A stretch of DNA of 64,000 bases from Lepas anatifera. Its lineage: Eukaryota; Arthropoda; Thecostraca; Lepadidae. Shown here one piece after another: positions 12,024 through 22,739 of this stretch. The stretch's first letter is position 1, and each line of letters begins with the position of its first letter. A program made the position numbers and the translations under genes. The stretch lies in assembly GCA_034440635.1 (NCBI GenBank), contig JAOTON010001129.1:2249501-2313500 (forward strand), given 5' to 3'. The notes below the pieces were generated by a model, which had not been told where the DNA came from, did not search any database, and saw only the letters and a program-made list of their open reading frames with translations.

Positions 12024-13050
12024 CCCTCGCCCCACCGGGGGGCCATCGATGCCCCCCTAAGGTTTTTCCGGGATAGCAGAAAAACGACGAGGCGCAGCAC
12101 CGCGGTTGAGGGCTCTACCTCTCACTGCATCATTTTCCCATCATCCCTGAAATTTTTTACCCCGGGTCACTAAAGGTCAGGTCACCAGACGAGGTCAACC
12201 AAGGTCACCTCACTTCACATTTAGAGCTCTGTTAGAGCTACATTTCAAAGTCGATCAATTTGAAACTTCCTACACTTCATGACCCCTCCAGGGTCTACAA
12301 GGTGTATATCCGGGATTTTTCGATTTCGTGCCCTGAGGTCAGGTCACGAGGCGATCTCTCCCATTGGAAAAGCATGGGGAAAAGCTATTTCATGATATAA
12401 AAGCCACAAAAATGATTGCAAATACTCAGACTGCTCAGAGCAACGTTTTTGGACACCCTTTCACGGATCCCAGGGGTCATATTTGCCCTTTGACCTTTCC
12501 AAGGTCATCGAAGGTCACCAGAGGTCAAAAACAGTATTTTGACAATAAATTTTGACCTAATTGAGCTAAAGCGGTGAAACAAACACCATCGTGTTTGTCT
12601 TGTCACTGGCTTTCATTTGATATACGGCAAGGTCACTTTTTGACCTTTCGTGACCTCAGGTCATATTAGGTCACGAGGTGACCTCTGGCGGTCAAACCAC
12701 TGGCGGGAGGTCTTTACGCTCCACATAGCGGAAAAAGTACTGGCAATTTGCTATCAAATGTACTTTACCAGGCCTCAATAGCTCTAATGACATAAGAGTT
12801 ATGCCCAGTTGGCTTAATCATTGCATATTTGAGTGAAAATAGCCAATCTTGACCTAATTTGACCTCTGGAGGTCAAACCATTGACCTGAGCACTAAAACA
12901 TGCGAAGTAATTTCTTACTGAATTCACGCGAGCTTTCTATTACACTTTGCAGATTTGCGCTAACGCCCATATTTTCGGAGATAGAGGGGGAGGCCATCGA
13001 TGGCCCCCCGGTGGGGCGAAGGTGGCGCCGGACCACCGGTGGGGCGCGGG
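12024..13050. mobile_element. TTAA-flanked non-autonomous element, type B
   Basis: TTAA at 12,020-12,023 and 13,051-13,054 encloses 1,027 bp. Terminal inverted repeats are CCCTCGCCCCACCGGGG and, at the far end, CCGGTGGGGCGCGGG. Both ends carry the subterminal palindrome GGGCCATCGATGG(C). The body matches 17,936-18,952 in inverted orientation over its whole length. I count about nineteen AGGTCA or TGACCT hexamers in the interior. No transposase is present, so mobility would have required one encoded elsewhere. Terminal CCC/GGG at TTAA points to the piggyBac superfamily. Confidence 0.75.
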
Positions 13051-13063
13051 TTAACGTATGCTA

Positions 13064-13487
13064 GCACACGCCCCGCTGGGTTCCCTGGCATGACATGCCC
13101 CGATGGGGGGGGTGAATTGTGCCCCCCTCTGTATTTCATTTCCCAGAAAATCAATATATTGGGGACGGCGTTTGAAAGCTCTTGACGAGACGAAGAGAAA
13201 TTATACGAAGTATTTTTATTCCAGGTCAATAGTGAGGTCAGCATAGGTCAAATAAGGTCCCATAGGCTTACAACAGGGCAGCGCACGTTTCCCCCTCTAT
13301 ATTTTTTCTCACCGGAGCTAGAGCACAGATTTATGCATCATTGGATTCCTCTCATTGTGGCAAATCGAATGATGTATAATATGACCTTCCTAGGTCAAAG
13401 TGTGAAAACGACCTGACATCGAGCTAGGTCAGGTTCACAGGGTGACCCGGTATGGTCATATTGCATATCAATCGACTTCTCGTGACA
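13064..13487. mobile_element. Truncated type C TTAA-family element
   Basis: Starts 13 bases after the right TTAA of the type B element with ACACGCCCCGCTGGG and follows the type C element at 10,812 for about 420 bases (shared CCTGGCATGAC, GCTTACAACAGGGCAG and GGATTCCTCTCATTGTGG). The match stops near ATCGACTTCTCGTGAC. The leading TTAA is mutated. Confidence 0.6.
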
Positions 13488-14690
13488 AAAAAGCACTGGT
13501 TCATTTTTGTCTGATTAGCCATAGCACATCCTAGAGACAGTTGTGGTATTTCTTTTCTAGAGGAGAGGCTCGAGGGCTCACGGACAAGGCTGTGCTGGCA
13601 GACGGAACAAGGCTTATGAGCAGTGCCAATGCCAAAAAGTCCTCATTTTATTGTTGCACAGGTGAACTTGTGTACCAAAATAGGTGAAAATTATTTGGTG
13701 ATGGCAATTCTCCAATGATTATTTAAGCATATTATTTTTGAATTGCCCATATTCCCTCTCTCTTTTTGGTCTAACTTTATATTTACAATATTTGTGCACT
13801 CTAGTAAAAGTCTATATCAAGCTTGTAATTTGAATTACAAGTTTCTACCTGTTACAAATACTGGCTCTGCACAATGTGTGCATGCTAGTGCATTTGCTGC
13901 TTAGCTTACCTTCTTTTAAGTATGAAAATGTTTTTGATTAATTTTACAGATTGAAACAGATTTTCCATTTATTTTGGTACCATACAGTACATAGTAGTCA
14001 GTGTACTCCTATCTACTTATCAGATCCATTTACTCATATTTCAAGTGCTACTGTTTGTTTCCAGACATGAAAGTGACTGTAGCATGAATTCATCCATCTG
14101 CCCTCGGAAAATGCCCATCTGCATTCATGCCCATCTGCAGATGAATTCATCCATCTGCCCTCTGAAAATGCCCATCTGCATGCTTTTTATAATTGATATT
14201 AAAAATGAACTGAAGGAAAACTAGGATAAAATGTATTATGATTTGAAACACTAGGAGTGTACCCAATACAACAATATAATTGTGAACAAAGAGTGTGGAT
14301 AGTCATGTAGGAATGACAGGGGGGCAGTCTTGGGTGATGCAATTTTTTGTGTTTTCCTGGAAGAATATATGAAAGATTAGGCAGGTCACTTCAAAGAGAA
14401 AATTTGTTTACTAGAAAACCTGTCTTTTGTAGCTGCTGTGTATCATCAAGCTATCGTCCCAATCGACCAGCTTCTGTATGATCATTTTGTTTGTTAGTTT
14501 GAATGGGATGAACCCAATCAGACCGATTCTCCCATAGACCTGAAATTTGGAATATTTGTTTCCTATTGTGGGCCAGTGTTGAAATAATGTATTGTAATTT
14601 ATAAAAAAACATGAATTTGCATGGTTCCACCTGACCCCTCCACAAACCCATGATCTAGACTATAGATCGTCTTTGGGGATGTCTTTGTTC

Positions 14691-14749
<59 letters not shown>

Positions 14750-15615
14750 ATGTTTAAAACAAGATTCAGTGATATCTTGTTTGCTTTCATTAGTGGGCTT
14801 GTGATATTTTATTTGTACCCTTTATTTGGTCCCATTTGTTCCTACTGTGAAAATATCTTCTAATTTAAGAAGAGCCTACCCCAGCAAGCTGAACGCAAAA
14901 CAGAAATAATCAGGTGCTGCCCCTCGACAGTGACTATCGCAAATTACGCCTGCTGCTGGAAGACAAGCTTCAGAGGACGAGCAATGGAATCCCAGAGTTG
15001 GCAGAGTTCCACAGCCAGCAGTTTTTGCATTGAACACGAACCTGCCTGAGTGCACCTCGGTCGTCTGCCTGTGTGCCCGCAGTATACGTTCATGTATGTG
15101 CGTAAGTGGTGTTTATCGCGGTATATTAAGGCAAATTCTCTGAGGAACTCAGTAAAACATGCCATTAAAAGTATTTTTTAGGCTAAAGGTAAGAAAACTA
15201 GTAATGCAAAGGGTCTTTATAGTAAAAAATCAAGTGGTCACATTTTGTTGGTGGTCGTACGTGCGAAAGTCGGCGAAAATAATAAGTGACACCTCTGTGC
15301 TCAGACTATTGCGGTGAACATTTTATCAAACCGTGTAGCACTTATTGTGGACAGATGCAAAATCTGTTATGCTTTTGATGTACACTCAGTATTTGGTTCG
15401 CTCCCAGCCTTCTTAGAGTGCACTTCAAGGACTGGAAGCTAAGAGCTGCATACCCACTGGTGGGTTCAGGGAAAATTTACTTTCCTCCCAAACTCTGCGA
15501 TTTTTACCGACCTTTAAAAAATGTGTATTCACGATTTTGGACCCTGTCCTCCGCTCCCTCCCCCCACAAAAACATTGGCCTGGATCCGTCACTGACATAC
15601 TGAGTTATATCCTCT
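13488..15615. other. AT-rich region without recognisable gene
   Basis: No protein family was recognised. It contains a short direct repeat at about 14,094-14,190 (two copies of a CATCCATCTGCCCT..GAAAATGCCCATCTGCA motif) and an AT dinucleotide microsatellite. Confidence 0.45.
14694..14744. repeat. (AT)n microsatellite
   Basis: About 25 uninterrupted AT dinucleotides. The isoleucine-tyrosine run in the overlapping reading frame is an artefact of this repeat. Confidence 0.95.
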
Positions 15616-16936
15616 AGTCCACGTTGCACTCGGAAGACTGCTCGTTGGGGACTCGCAGACCTGATTGTTGCACGCGTTTCTCACCTGCCGAGGGTTATCA
15701 CTCGCTTTTAATTTCCTGGTAGGTTATATTTTCTCATGTTTTTGTGAGATTGAATATAAGCCTCATTGATCAACTGATATCTGTTGGTTTTTAAAAGTAG
15801 ATGAATTTTGCATTGCGTAGCCGAGGAGCATGATTATAAATTGGTAAGATGTTTCATGGCTTTGCCTCTCGAATTCTTGACGCAAAATGGAGCCTGTGAT
15901 CACACTGTGATCACATATTCGGGCACAGCCTCTCGTCAGAATCCTCATAATACAATAAGCGAAAACTTTTGGTCATAGTGTGACCAAGGCTTGAAATTTA
16001 GATCTGACTTGGAAATCGAATGCTGGAATAATGCAGTTCAGTACTGGAATATTCAAATATTGGAACTCGATTCGAGGTTATCCTAGCACTCTGACTAAAA
16101 ATGTATGTGTTCACCTATTATATTATGAGAATTTTGGTGAAGGGATGTACCTGAATATTTATCAGTGTATTAGCCCCATTTTGCAACTATGATTCGAGGA
16201 GGCTGGTCATGAAATATCTTATCAACGTAGATAATCTAATAAACAATCTAATAAAAATAACGGTTAGTATACTATTTTATATAATGATATGATGTTATAT
16301 GAAGTGCTTCTGGAATTGTTTGTTCTATTATGAGAAAGGACCGTTTCCGAACTCCGAAGTATTAAAAATAAACGCTTATCATTTTCATAAACAAATGTCA
16401 ATCATGAGGCTAGCAGCTTGCTTGTCTTAAAGCTGCGATGCGTCTTCTTAGGTTTAGACTCTGTGACTACCAATAATAAGATTAATTATAGAATCCTTTT
16501 TATTTAATACGAACTGTTCCAGGCTATAATTTTCAGGTATATTTTCTTGATGTGCCCTGATCAGAAACTAACTCAACTTGAAGTAAAAAACAATGTATTC
16601 TTAAATCTTGTATATCTATATACGAAAAAAATTAGAAAGAGCTACCACCACGGACAGAGGAGTGAGGTGGCCAGTCCATCTCCAACCTGCAACACACAAC
16701 AAACGTTCCCCCTGAAACAAAAAGTGATCAGGTTTGGGTTCGTGGTGCGTTCCACACTTTTGTTAGTTCATCCAAGGATCGTGGTGGCTGCTCTCTGGTT
16801 CCCCAGTTCTGACGCCTATCAAGAGTTATTCTTCCGTATCACATTCAGCTATTCTCCGGTTCTCTAGACTACGTGTTTTTATATTCTCCGGAGACCAAAG
16901 AATTACAATTATATCAAAGATTTAGATGTCGACGGA
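15616..16936. other. Outer left-arm segment, no recognisable gene
   Basis: AT-rich sequence repeated in the right arm at about 46,987-48,304. A 106-codon frame at 16,547-16,867 has no recognisable domain and looks fortuitous. A perfect TGTGATCACA palindrome occurs near 15,903. Confidence 0.45.
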
Positions 16937-16947
16937 CACATTTAATC

Positions 16948-17307
16948 TGATTGATTGATTGAGTGTTCCGGCCATATGGGGGGGGCGCCCCTGCAGGCGC
17001 CCCAACCGCCGCAGGAACATCGCCAGCCGTCGTGGGTCCGCCAGCGCTTCCCGGATGGGCGGGTCGTCCCGTCCAAATATGTCCCAGCGCAGGTCAGCGC
17101 ACGCAGGGCACCGGGTCAGAAGGTGGTGGAGGATCTCGTCCTCTCCATCGTCGCATTCCTGTAACGTGGCCTCCGGGTTCAGGCCGATCCTCTTTCGGTA
17201 GCTGCACAGGAGAAGAGTGTGGCCAGTGTGCAGGCGCTCCACCTCCACACTCTCCTGCCGTGAAAGGCCCAGGCGGTCTTTCAGGGTGGTCCGCCCTGGG
17301 AGACCGC
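16948..17307 (-). pseudogene. 5'-truncated non-LTR retrotransposon, ORF2 3' end
   Basis: The minus strand encodes about 115 residues typical of the extreme C-terminus of non-LTR polyproteins: an HTGHTLLLCSYRKRIG block followed by C..C-like residues and HHLLTRCPAC. The strand then ends in a (TCAA)n tail. An 11-bp target-site duplication, CACATTTAATC on the plus strand, flanks it at 16,937-16,947 and 17,308-17,318. The element is therefore a complete but strongly 5'-truncated insertion and has no promoter or catalytic domains. Its clade cannot be decided from this tail. Confidence 0.85.
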
Positions 17308-17376
17308 CACATTTAATCTCGAACACGTTTTATCTCGTACGGATTAACGTTTTATCTCGTTGTTTTACCAGATTAA

Positions 17377-17931
17377 CACGCGCATTGACGGGGCTCTGAG
17401 CCACCTTCGCTTTGACAGGGGGCGCGGGTACCCCCCTAAAATCTCCAGAACCACGGTAGGTAGTGAAAAATGGTAAACGGCTTTGGGTAGCCCATACGCT
17501 TCTCCATCGAAATATTTTAACCATTTTGTCAGGTCACTTCAATCGGATGAGTTCACTTTGTTCCGACTTATGTTGTCTTAAACCTTGAGGTCAGGTCACT
17601 TGACCTGTACTGGTGACCTGACCTGAGATGACCTAATCTTAAAATTTTGACAAAAGTTGTAAAAATGATGAGAGAAGGTATGTCAAGTTTTTTAACCCGA
17701 GTGTGTTAAGTACCTACCTAATAAATATGTGATGGCTTAAATTCCGTGGCGGCGCCCCCGCCTAGTTTTCTTTGCCTAGTGTTAGGAGTGTATGTTTTAC
17801 CATGTACTGCGTTTTTACTGTTAATATACGCGTATGGATACAAGTGCGGCGGCGCTACGCGCCGCCGTTTTTATGTTCTATCCGAAAAACCAGACGGGGG
17901 GGCGGGTACCCGCCTCCCGTCAATGCGCGTG
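17377..17931. mobile_element. TTAA-flanked element, type A
   Basis: TTAA at 17,373-17,376 and 17,932-17,935 encloses 555 bp with perfect 16-bp terminal inverted repeats, CACGCGCATTGACGGG. GGGTACCC motifs and the GGCGGCGCTACGCGCCGCC hairpin are subterminal. AGGTCA half-sites lie at about 17,527-17,632. Compared with the older copy at 1,868-2,690 it is internally shorter, and it carries a 152-bp insert (17,689-17,840) flanked by CAAGT. Its right TTAA is also the left TTAA of the next element. Confidence 0.75.
17689..17840. mobile_element. 152-bp insert with CAAGT duplication
   Basis: Flanked by CAAGT at 17,684-17,688 and 17,841-17,845. It is absent from the related element near 1,953-1,962, where a single ACTTG (the reverse complement) remains. 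Ends are TTTTTAACCCGAG and GCGTATGGATA, with no clear terminal inverted repeat, so its class is unknown. The same insert is present in every unit of the composite array. Confidence 0.5.
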
Positions 17932-17935
17932 TTAA

Positions 17936-18952
17936 CCCGCGCCCCACGGGGGTCCGGCGCCAACTTCGCCCCACCGGGGGCCATCGATGGCCCCCTCTAA
18001 CTCCGAAAATATGGGCGTTAGCGCAAATCTGCAAAGTGCACTAGAAAGCTCGCGTGAATTCAGTAAGAAATTACTTCACATGTTTTAGTTTTAAGGTCAA
18101 TGGTTTGACCTCCAGAGGTCAAATTAAGTCAAGATCGGCTATTTTCACTCAAATATGCATTGCTTAAGCAAACTGGGCATAACTCTGATGCCCTTAGAGC
18201 TATTGAGGTGTGGGAAAGTACATTTGATAGGAAATTGCCAGTACTTTTTCTGCTATGGAAACGTAAAGACCTCCCGCCAGTAGTTTGACCTCCAGAGGTC
18301 ACCTCGTGACCTAGTATGACCTGAGGTCACGAAAGGTCAGAAAGTGACCTTGCCGTATATCAAATAAAAGCCAATGACGAGACAAACACGATGGTGTTTG
18401 TTTCAGCGCTCTAGCTTTTACAGGTCAAAGTTATTGTCAAAATACTGTTTTTGACCCCTGGTGACCTTGGATGACCTTGGGGATGTCAAAGGGCAAATAT
18501 GGCCCCTGGAATCCGTGAAAGGGTGTCCAAAAACGTTTTTCTGATCAAGCTGAGCATTTTAAATCGTTTTTGTGACTTTTAGATCATAAGACAGCTTTTC
18601 CCATGCTTTTTCAATGGGAGAGGTCACCTCGTGACCTGACCTCAGGGCACGAAATCGAAAAATCCGGGATATACACCTTGTAGACCCTGGAGGGGTCATA
18701 AAGTGTAGGAAGTTTCAAATCGACCGACTCCGAAATGTAGCTCTTACAGAGCTCTAAAGCTGAAGTGAGGTGACCTTGGTTGAATTCGTCTGGTGACCTG
18801 ACCTTGGGTGACCCGGCGTAAAAATTTCAGGGATGGTGGGAAAATGATGCAGTGAGAGGTAGAGCCCTCAACCACGGTGCTGCGCCTCATCGTCTTTCTG
18901 CTATCCCGGAAAAACCTTAGGGGGACATCGATGGCCCCCGGTGGGGCGAGGG
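17936..18952. mobile_element. TTAA-flanked element, type B
   Basis: TTAA at 17,932-17,935 and 18,953-18,956 encloses 1,017 bp. The ends are CCCGCGCCCCACGGGGG and CCGGTGGGGCGAGGG, each with a GGCCATCGATGGCC-type subterminal palindrome (one base changed at the right end). The body is the inverted homologue of 12,024-13,050. Dense half-sites include AGGTCA and TGACCT arranged head to head (AGGTCA-CCTCG-TGACCT near 18,295) and tail to tail (TGACCT-CCAG-AGGTCA near 18,107). No coding frame. Confidence 0.75.
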
Positions 18953-18956
18953 TTAA

Positions 18957-19643
18957 ACGATTAATTAATCTCGAGACACATTAATCTCGAGATTAACACA
19001 TATAATCTCGAAGAGCCACCCCTGCTTTTTATTGGGTCGGTTTCTGGTTCTTGGTTTGCACGAAAACCGGTCAGCATTCAAGAATGGCCTTCAGCAAAGG
19101 ACACAAAAGAAATTTTCGAACGGCGAACAGCGTGTCCCGCTGGTCAGAAAACAGGGGAACTGGTCTCCAATAGAGGGAAATCCGACGGATTGAGAACCAT
19201 TGCAGGGAGCTGGAGACAAGCCGGTTCCAGTTTGGTACGCCGGTCAGATTAGAAAAATATTTGGGGCTAATATTCCCTTTCCCTCAACTACCCGGACGGA
19301 GGGATAACCAGAAGAAATTGTCCGTAGAATATTTACTTCATCCCATAGGAGGATCCAGGAGGGCAAAGGGGGCACGTGCCCCCCTCTCTGATCAACTCTC
19401 GGTGAACCCTAAAATGTCGCGTCCCATCCTCTCCCCCAGGATGCGAAAATCGGCGCACACTGATAGGATTTAGCGTCCATCTGATTTTGCCGGTCAAAGG
19501 TGGCGCCCCCCCTGGTCCGGATGGTGCCCTCCCCGGAAGTTACCCCCCCTCCCGATCGGCAACCATGGACCCGACTATGCTTCATCCATTAGTACGCATG
19601 AACAAACAAGAGAATCAGAAAAATTGTTTTTACAGTAAAGACT
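18957..19643. other. Left-arm segment without gene
   Basis: Starts with repeated TTAATCTCGAG motifs at about 18,962-19,015. A fragment near 19,345-19,390 (GGATCCAGGAGGGCAAAGG, then GGGGGCACGTGCCCCCC) resembles a decayed MITE, but its ends are not definable. No coding sequence recognised. Confidence 0.4.
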
Positions 19644-19715
19644 TCCACGACCTAGATTCGAACCTGTATCACCCGTGTGAGAGTCGGGAATGGAGGCCAC
19701 TATACCATCCCCACT
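19644..19715 (-). tRNA. tRNA-Glu(CTC)-like sequence, probably pseudogene or SINE head
   Basis: On the minus strand GGTATAGTGG matches the A box of eukaryotic tRNA-Glu and GGTTCGAATCT matches the B box at normal spacing. The anticodon loop CTCTCAC gives anticodon CTC, on a stem of four good pairs (CCCG/CGGG). The acceptor and T stems pair poorly, so a functional tRNA is unlikely. The AT-rich tail that follows could be the body of a tRNA-derived SINE. Confidence 0.45.
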
Positions 19716-20211
19716 GTACGCCAACTGCCCGATTTTAAAACTTCCCTGACTAGTTTTCTCAAGCCGAATGTTTTGGACAAACTCATCTAATATTTGTATT
19801 TTTTAAGGGTTAATAAAAATGAATTGAATACGAATACAGCATAAAAACATTTTCTACCCCCAAAAAATCATTTATAGAACTTAAAACTTTGATTGATAGA
19901 ATAGAGGTGAAGAGCAGGTTACAGCCTATTATTGATATTGTTAGCAAATTTGAATAATTGTTGAGTCGCCTCCAAAAATTTAGCTGAAGATAAAGAAATG
20001 ATTGATAGTACCAGAATCAGGATTTTTCAAATATCAAGAAACCACAATAAAAATGTTTGCGACAATGTCCCTTTAATACAGGCTACGACAGGCAACGGCA
20101 CGTCAGAGGGGGGGGTATTTTAGGGCGGATAAAGGAGACCCGGTAGATAAGAAAGACTTCAGGGCAACCGAGGGAGGGCACGGTACCGATGACTTCAAGT
20201 TCAATGCCTGT

Positions 20212-21137
20212 ACCACGATTCGTTCAGGGGGGATCAAGGCGTCAAGTCCGGTTATGACCCCCAATGCAACCATGTTTCATCCGCTTTTAGTTTGATTTTG
20301 GCCGATTAAAAATCGTTATGCTTTTGCTGACTGGAGTGAATTCCTCAAAATGTTCACTTTAACCTGTTTCTGGATTGATCTATTAACGTTCAAGGGCAAA
20401 CTGCATCACGTCCGGATATAAAGTCATATATAGAAATACAGTCTTTGCACCTGCACTGCAATAAACATGAAACCGCAAGGAAAAATTATCCGAAATAGGG
20501 AAAAATTACATAAATCTTTAGGTACTGCAAATAGTCGAACCATGCTCAGTATCATGAAGTAACGTTTGACCGTTGAAGATAATGCTCTTGCTAGAGCTGC
20601 CGGCTGTTAAGTGCTCGTGCATGTCAGGTTCTGAAGCTTGCGATCTCAGATTCTTAGATGGTTGTGTAGATGTTTTATTGTATGTCGCCGCCGATGGTGA
20701 TATATTTTGGGTGGTGCACGATAAAGCAATATATTTTGTTTCCGATACATCTGTGGACTGGTATTCCATGGCGATGCAGTGTGTTTTCAATACCCTGACC
20801 TTTTTTATTTTGTAAAAAGTTCATGTAAATGAACATGATGTGGTCCAAGGGCCGATTTTCTTGTGTGCAACAATTGTCGTAGATGCTGTTCAGTGTCATT
20901 CGTGCCATGGATAAGGATAATGGAGCTGGTTTTATTCATCAGGGTGGATTTCATCTTTTTTTGCGTATGTGTTCGAACTTAAATGACAGAAAATGTAATT
21001 TCAACCGAAAGTAAAGCATGTTCATTCTTGTTTAAACCATAGCTTTGATCATTCCGCCTACACATTCACACGGAACTTCACATGTGATGTTGCTTATGAA
21101 TAACTGTTCAGCAGACAACAACTATGTCGAATCAGGG
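20212..21137 (-). repeat. Duplicated 0.9-kb segment with coding-like minus strand
   Basis: This segment recurs in the right arm (42,793-43,716) and as a diverged third copy outside the palindrome (48,717-49,896). On the minus strand a conserved reading phase, including the block FIHGTNDTEQHLRQLL in the third copy, survives with mostly conservative replacements between copies but is broken here by a stop. I do not recognise the protein. It may be an exon or internal piece of an unidentified mobile element. Confidence 0.6.
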
Positions 21138-22735
21138 GGGTAAGGATTTTAACGTGCGGCACCGTAATGCCTGGGACGACTTGACTGAAAGCTCACACCA
21201 ATAGGCGGGAACGATGTTGACGTGGTGTTTGTGTTTACTGGGTGTGTAAGGCGAAGTATTGAATGTGCTTTGCAGTTATGTGAAGTCTGTCTAAAGTATT
21301 ATATTATCATGTGAAAAAGGCCACCCACGCATATATTGAGAGTGACGCCGAGCGTGAATTTTACAATTTGTCAACAGTGAGTCATACTGTAGGACTGTGT
21401 TATATTCTCGGTGTCTCTAGGCTCGGAAAAGGTCGCTGAGAGTCGTGTATGGTTAGTTTTTGCATGGCCTCCGAGTAGTGCATGTATCGGGAGATCATTG
21501 TCCACAAATGTTGTGAGGATTGATATGGTTGAGCCACACTTTGCATCCGAAGTTCTTTTAATCAAAAAAGTGTTACATTACTGTAGTATCTGGAATCGTA
21601 CATTCCAAGCTTATAGTATATGTGTGAAGTTGACCATGATGTGGAATTGCTACGAAATGGAGTGGGAATATAAAACATTGCCCCTTGGACCAGGGCATTT
21701 TTAAAGGAAAAATCAGTGTGGGGGGGCATTTCTTGTGCTGGCAATTATAGTGTATTTAGGGGATCAAGACCCCATTTGGAGTCGGGAGGGGGGGAATACA
21801 ACTTAGAGGCGTCAGTGTTAAAAAAAATTCGCCAATTTTTGTGTTCTTCCATCTGCTAAAGATTATAGATGCTGCCCAGGGCTGCCATTTTTTCGCCGGA
21901 GAAAGGCCAAACGGAGTTATAAAAACGTCCAAAAGGGGTTATTTTTCACAAAATGGCCAAATAAGTACCACAAAACCCAGATTTGAGGCTAAAACGACCA
22001 GAAAAGCTACCTGTATCACCGTTTAAAACTAATTGTTGACGGTTTGATATTGACTTGACGCAGTATTCTTTTTTAGCACACTACCCAGCTAGTAGGAAGC
22101 CAGGAGTGCCCTTCCAATCCCGCGTGGCCATCAATGATTTTATCCACAGAACCAGAAAATGTTTTAGCATCATCAATTATCTTTGTCACACCACTCTCCG
22201 CTAACATTTAATATTTTTCTTGTTTTTCCAACTGTGAGTTTTTGCTCTCGAACAGTGGTGGATCTAGGATTTTGATAATTGGGGGAGAGTGGGGCCTCAG
22301 AGGATGCACTTTGCCGCCAACTTACCCGCGTTCAATATTACATTGCTGCTGAAAAGAAACACCGATTAAAAAACGACCCGGTTTATTATCATCGAGCGTT
22401 TGAGGTCAGTTTACTCTGATTAGGCTGATTAATGTACACTCTAAAAACATACACTGCAACGGAGAGTTTTAATTATTTGTTTTCATAATTACTTCTAATA
22501 ATCGAAATAGGTACCTTTAATTTGCACTCTAATCTGGAACAATATTTGAATCAGCATTCAATCACTACAATAATTTAGTTCCTCTTTGCACAAACATCAC
22601 TAGGCTTATGTTTTTTGTCTAAGAAAGACCTCTTCGTTTTACACTTCGCGACTTTTTCTCTTTCATATCCGCTTACCACTGCATCATTTCCACTCATCAC
22701 CGCGGATCACCTCTTAGAGACACTGCACAACTTTC
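21138..22735. other. Left-arm segment without recognisable gene
   Basis: Open frames of up to 97 codons have no recognisable domains. CAGTGGTGGATCTAGGATTT at 22,253 looks like one end of a hAT-type MITE, but no partner end was found. Confidence 0.4.
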
Positions 22736-22739
22736 TTAA

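Noticed and set aside
14599..14790. Ile-Tyr-rich frame
   Set aside because: Produced by the AT microsatellite.
16930..17330. Independent host gene on the minus strand
   Set aside because: The flanking 11-bp duplication, (TCAA)n tail and C-terminal LINE motifs show it is a retrotransposon fragment.
17772..18044. Conserved 90-codon frame (MPSVRSVCFTMYCVF) in the TTAA element and array
   Set aside because: It crosses the CAAGT insert, a hairpin and the boundary of two elements, so it cannot be an inherited protein.
22253..22300. hAT-type terminal repeat CAGTGGTGGATCTAGG
   Set aside because: No partner end or 8-bp duplication was found, so it is not listed as an element.
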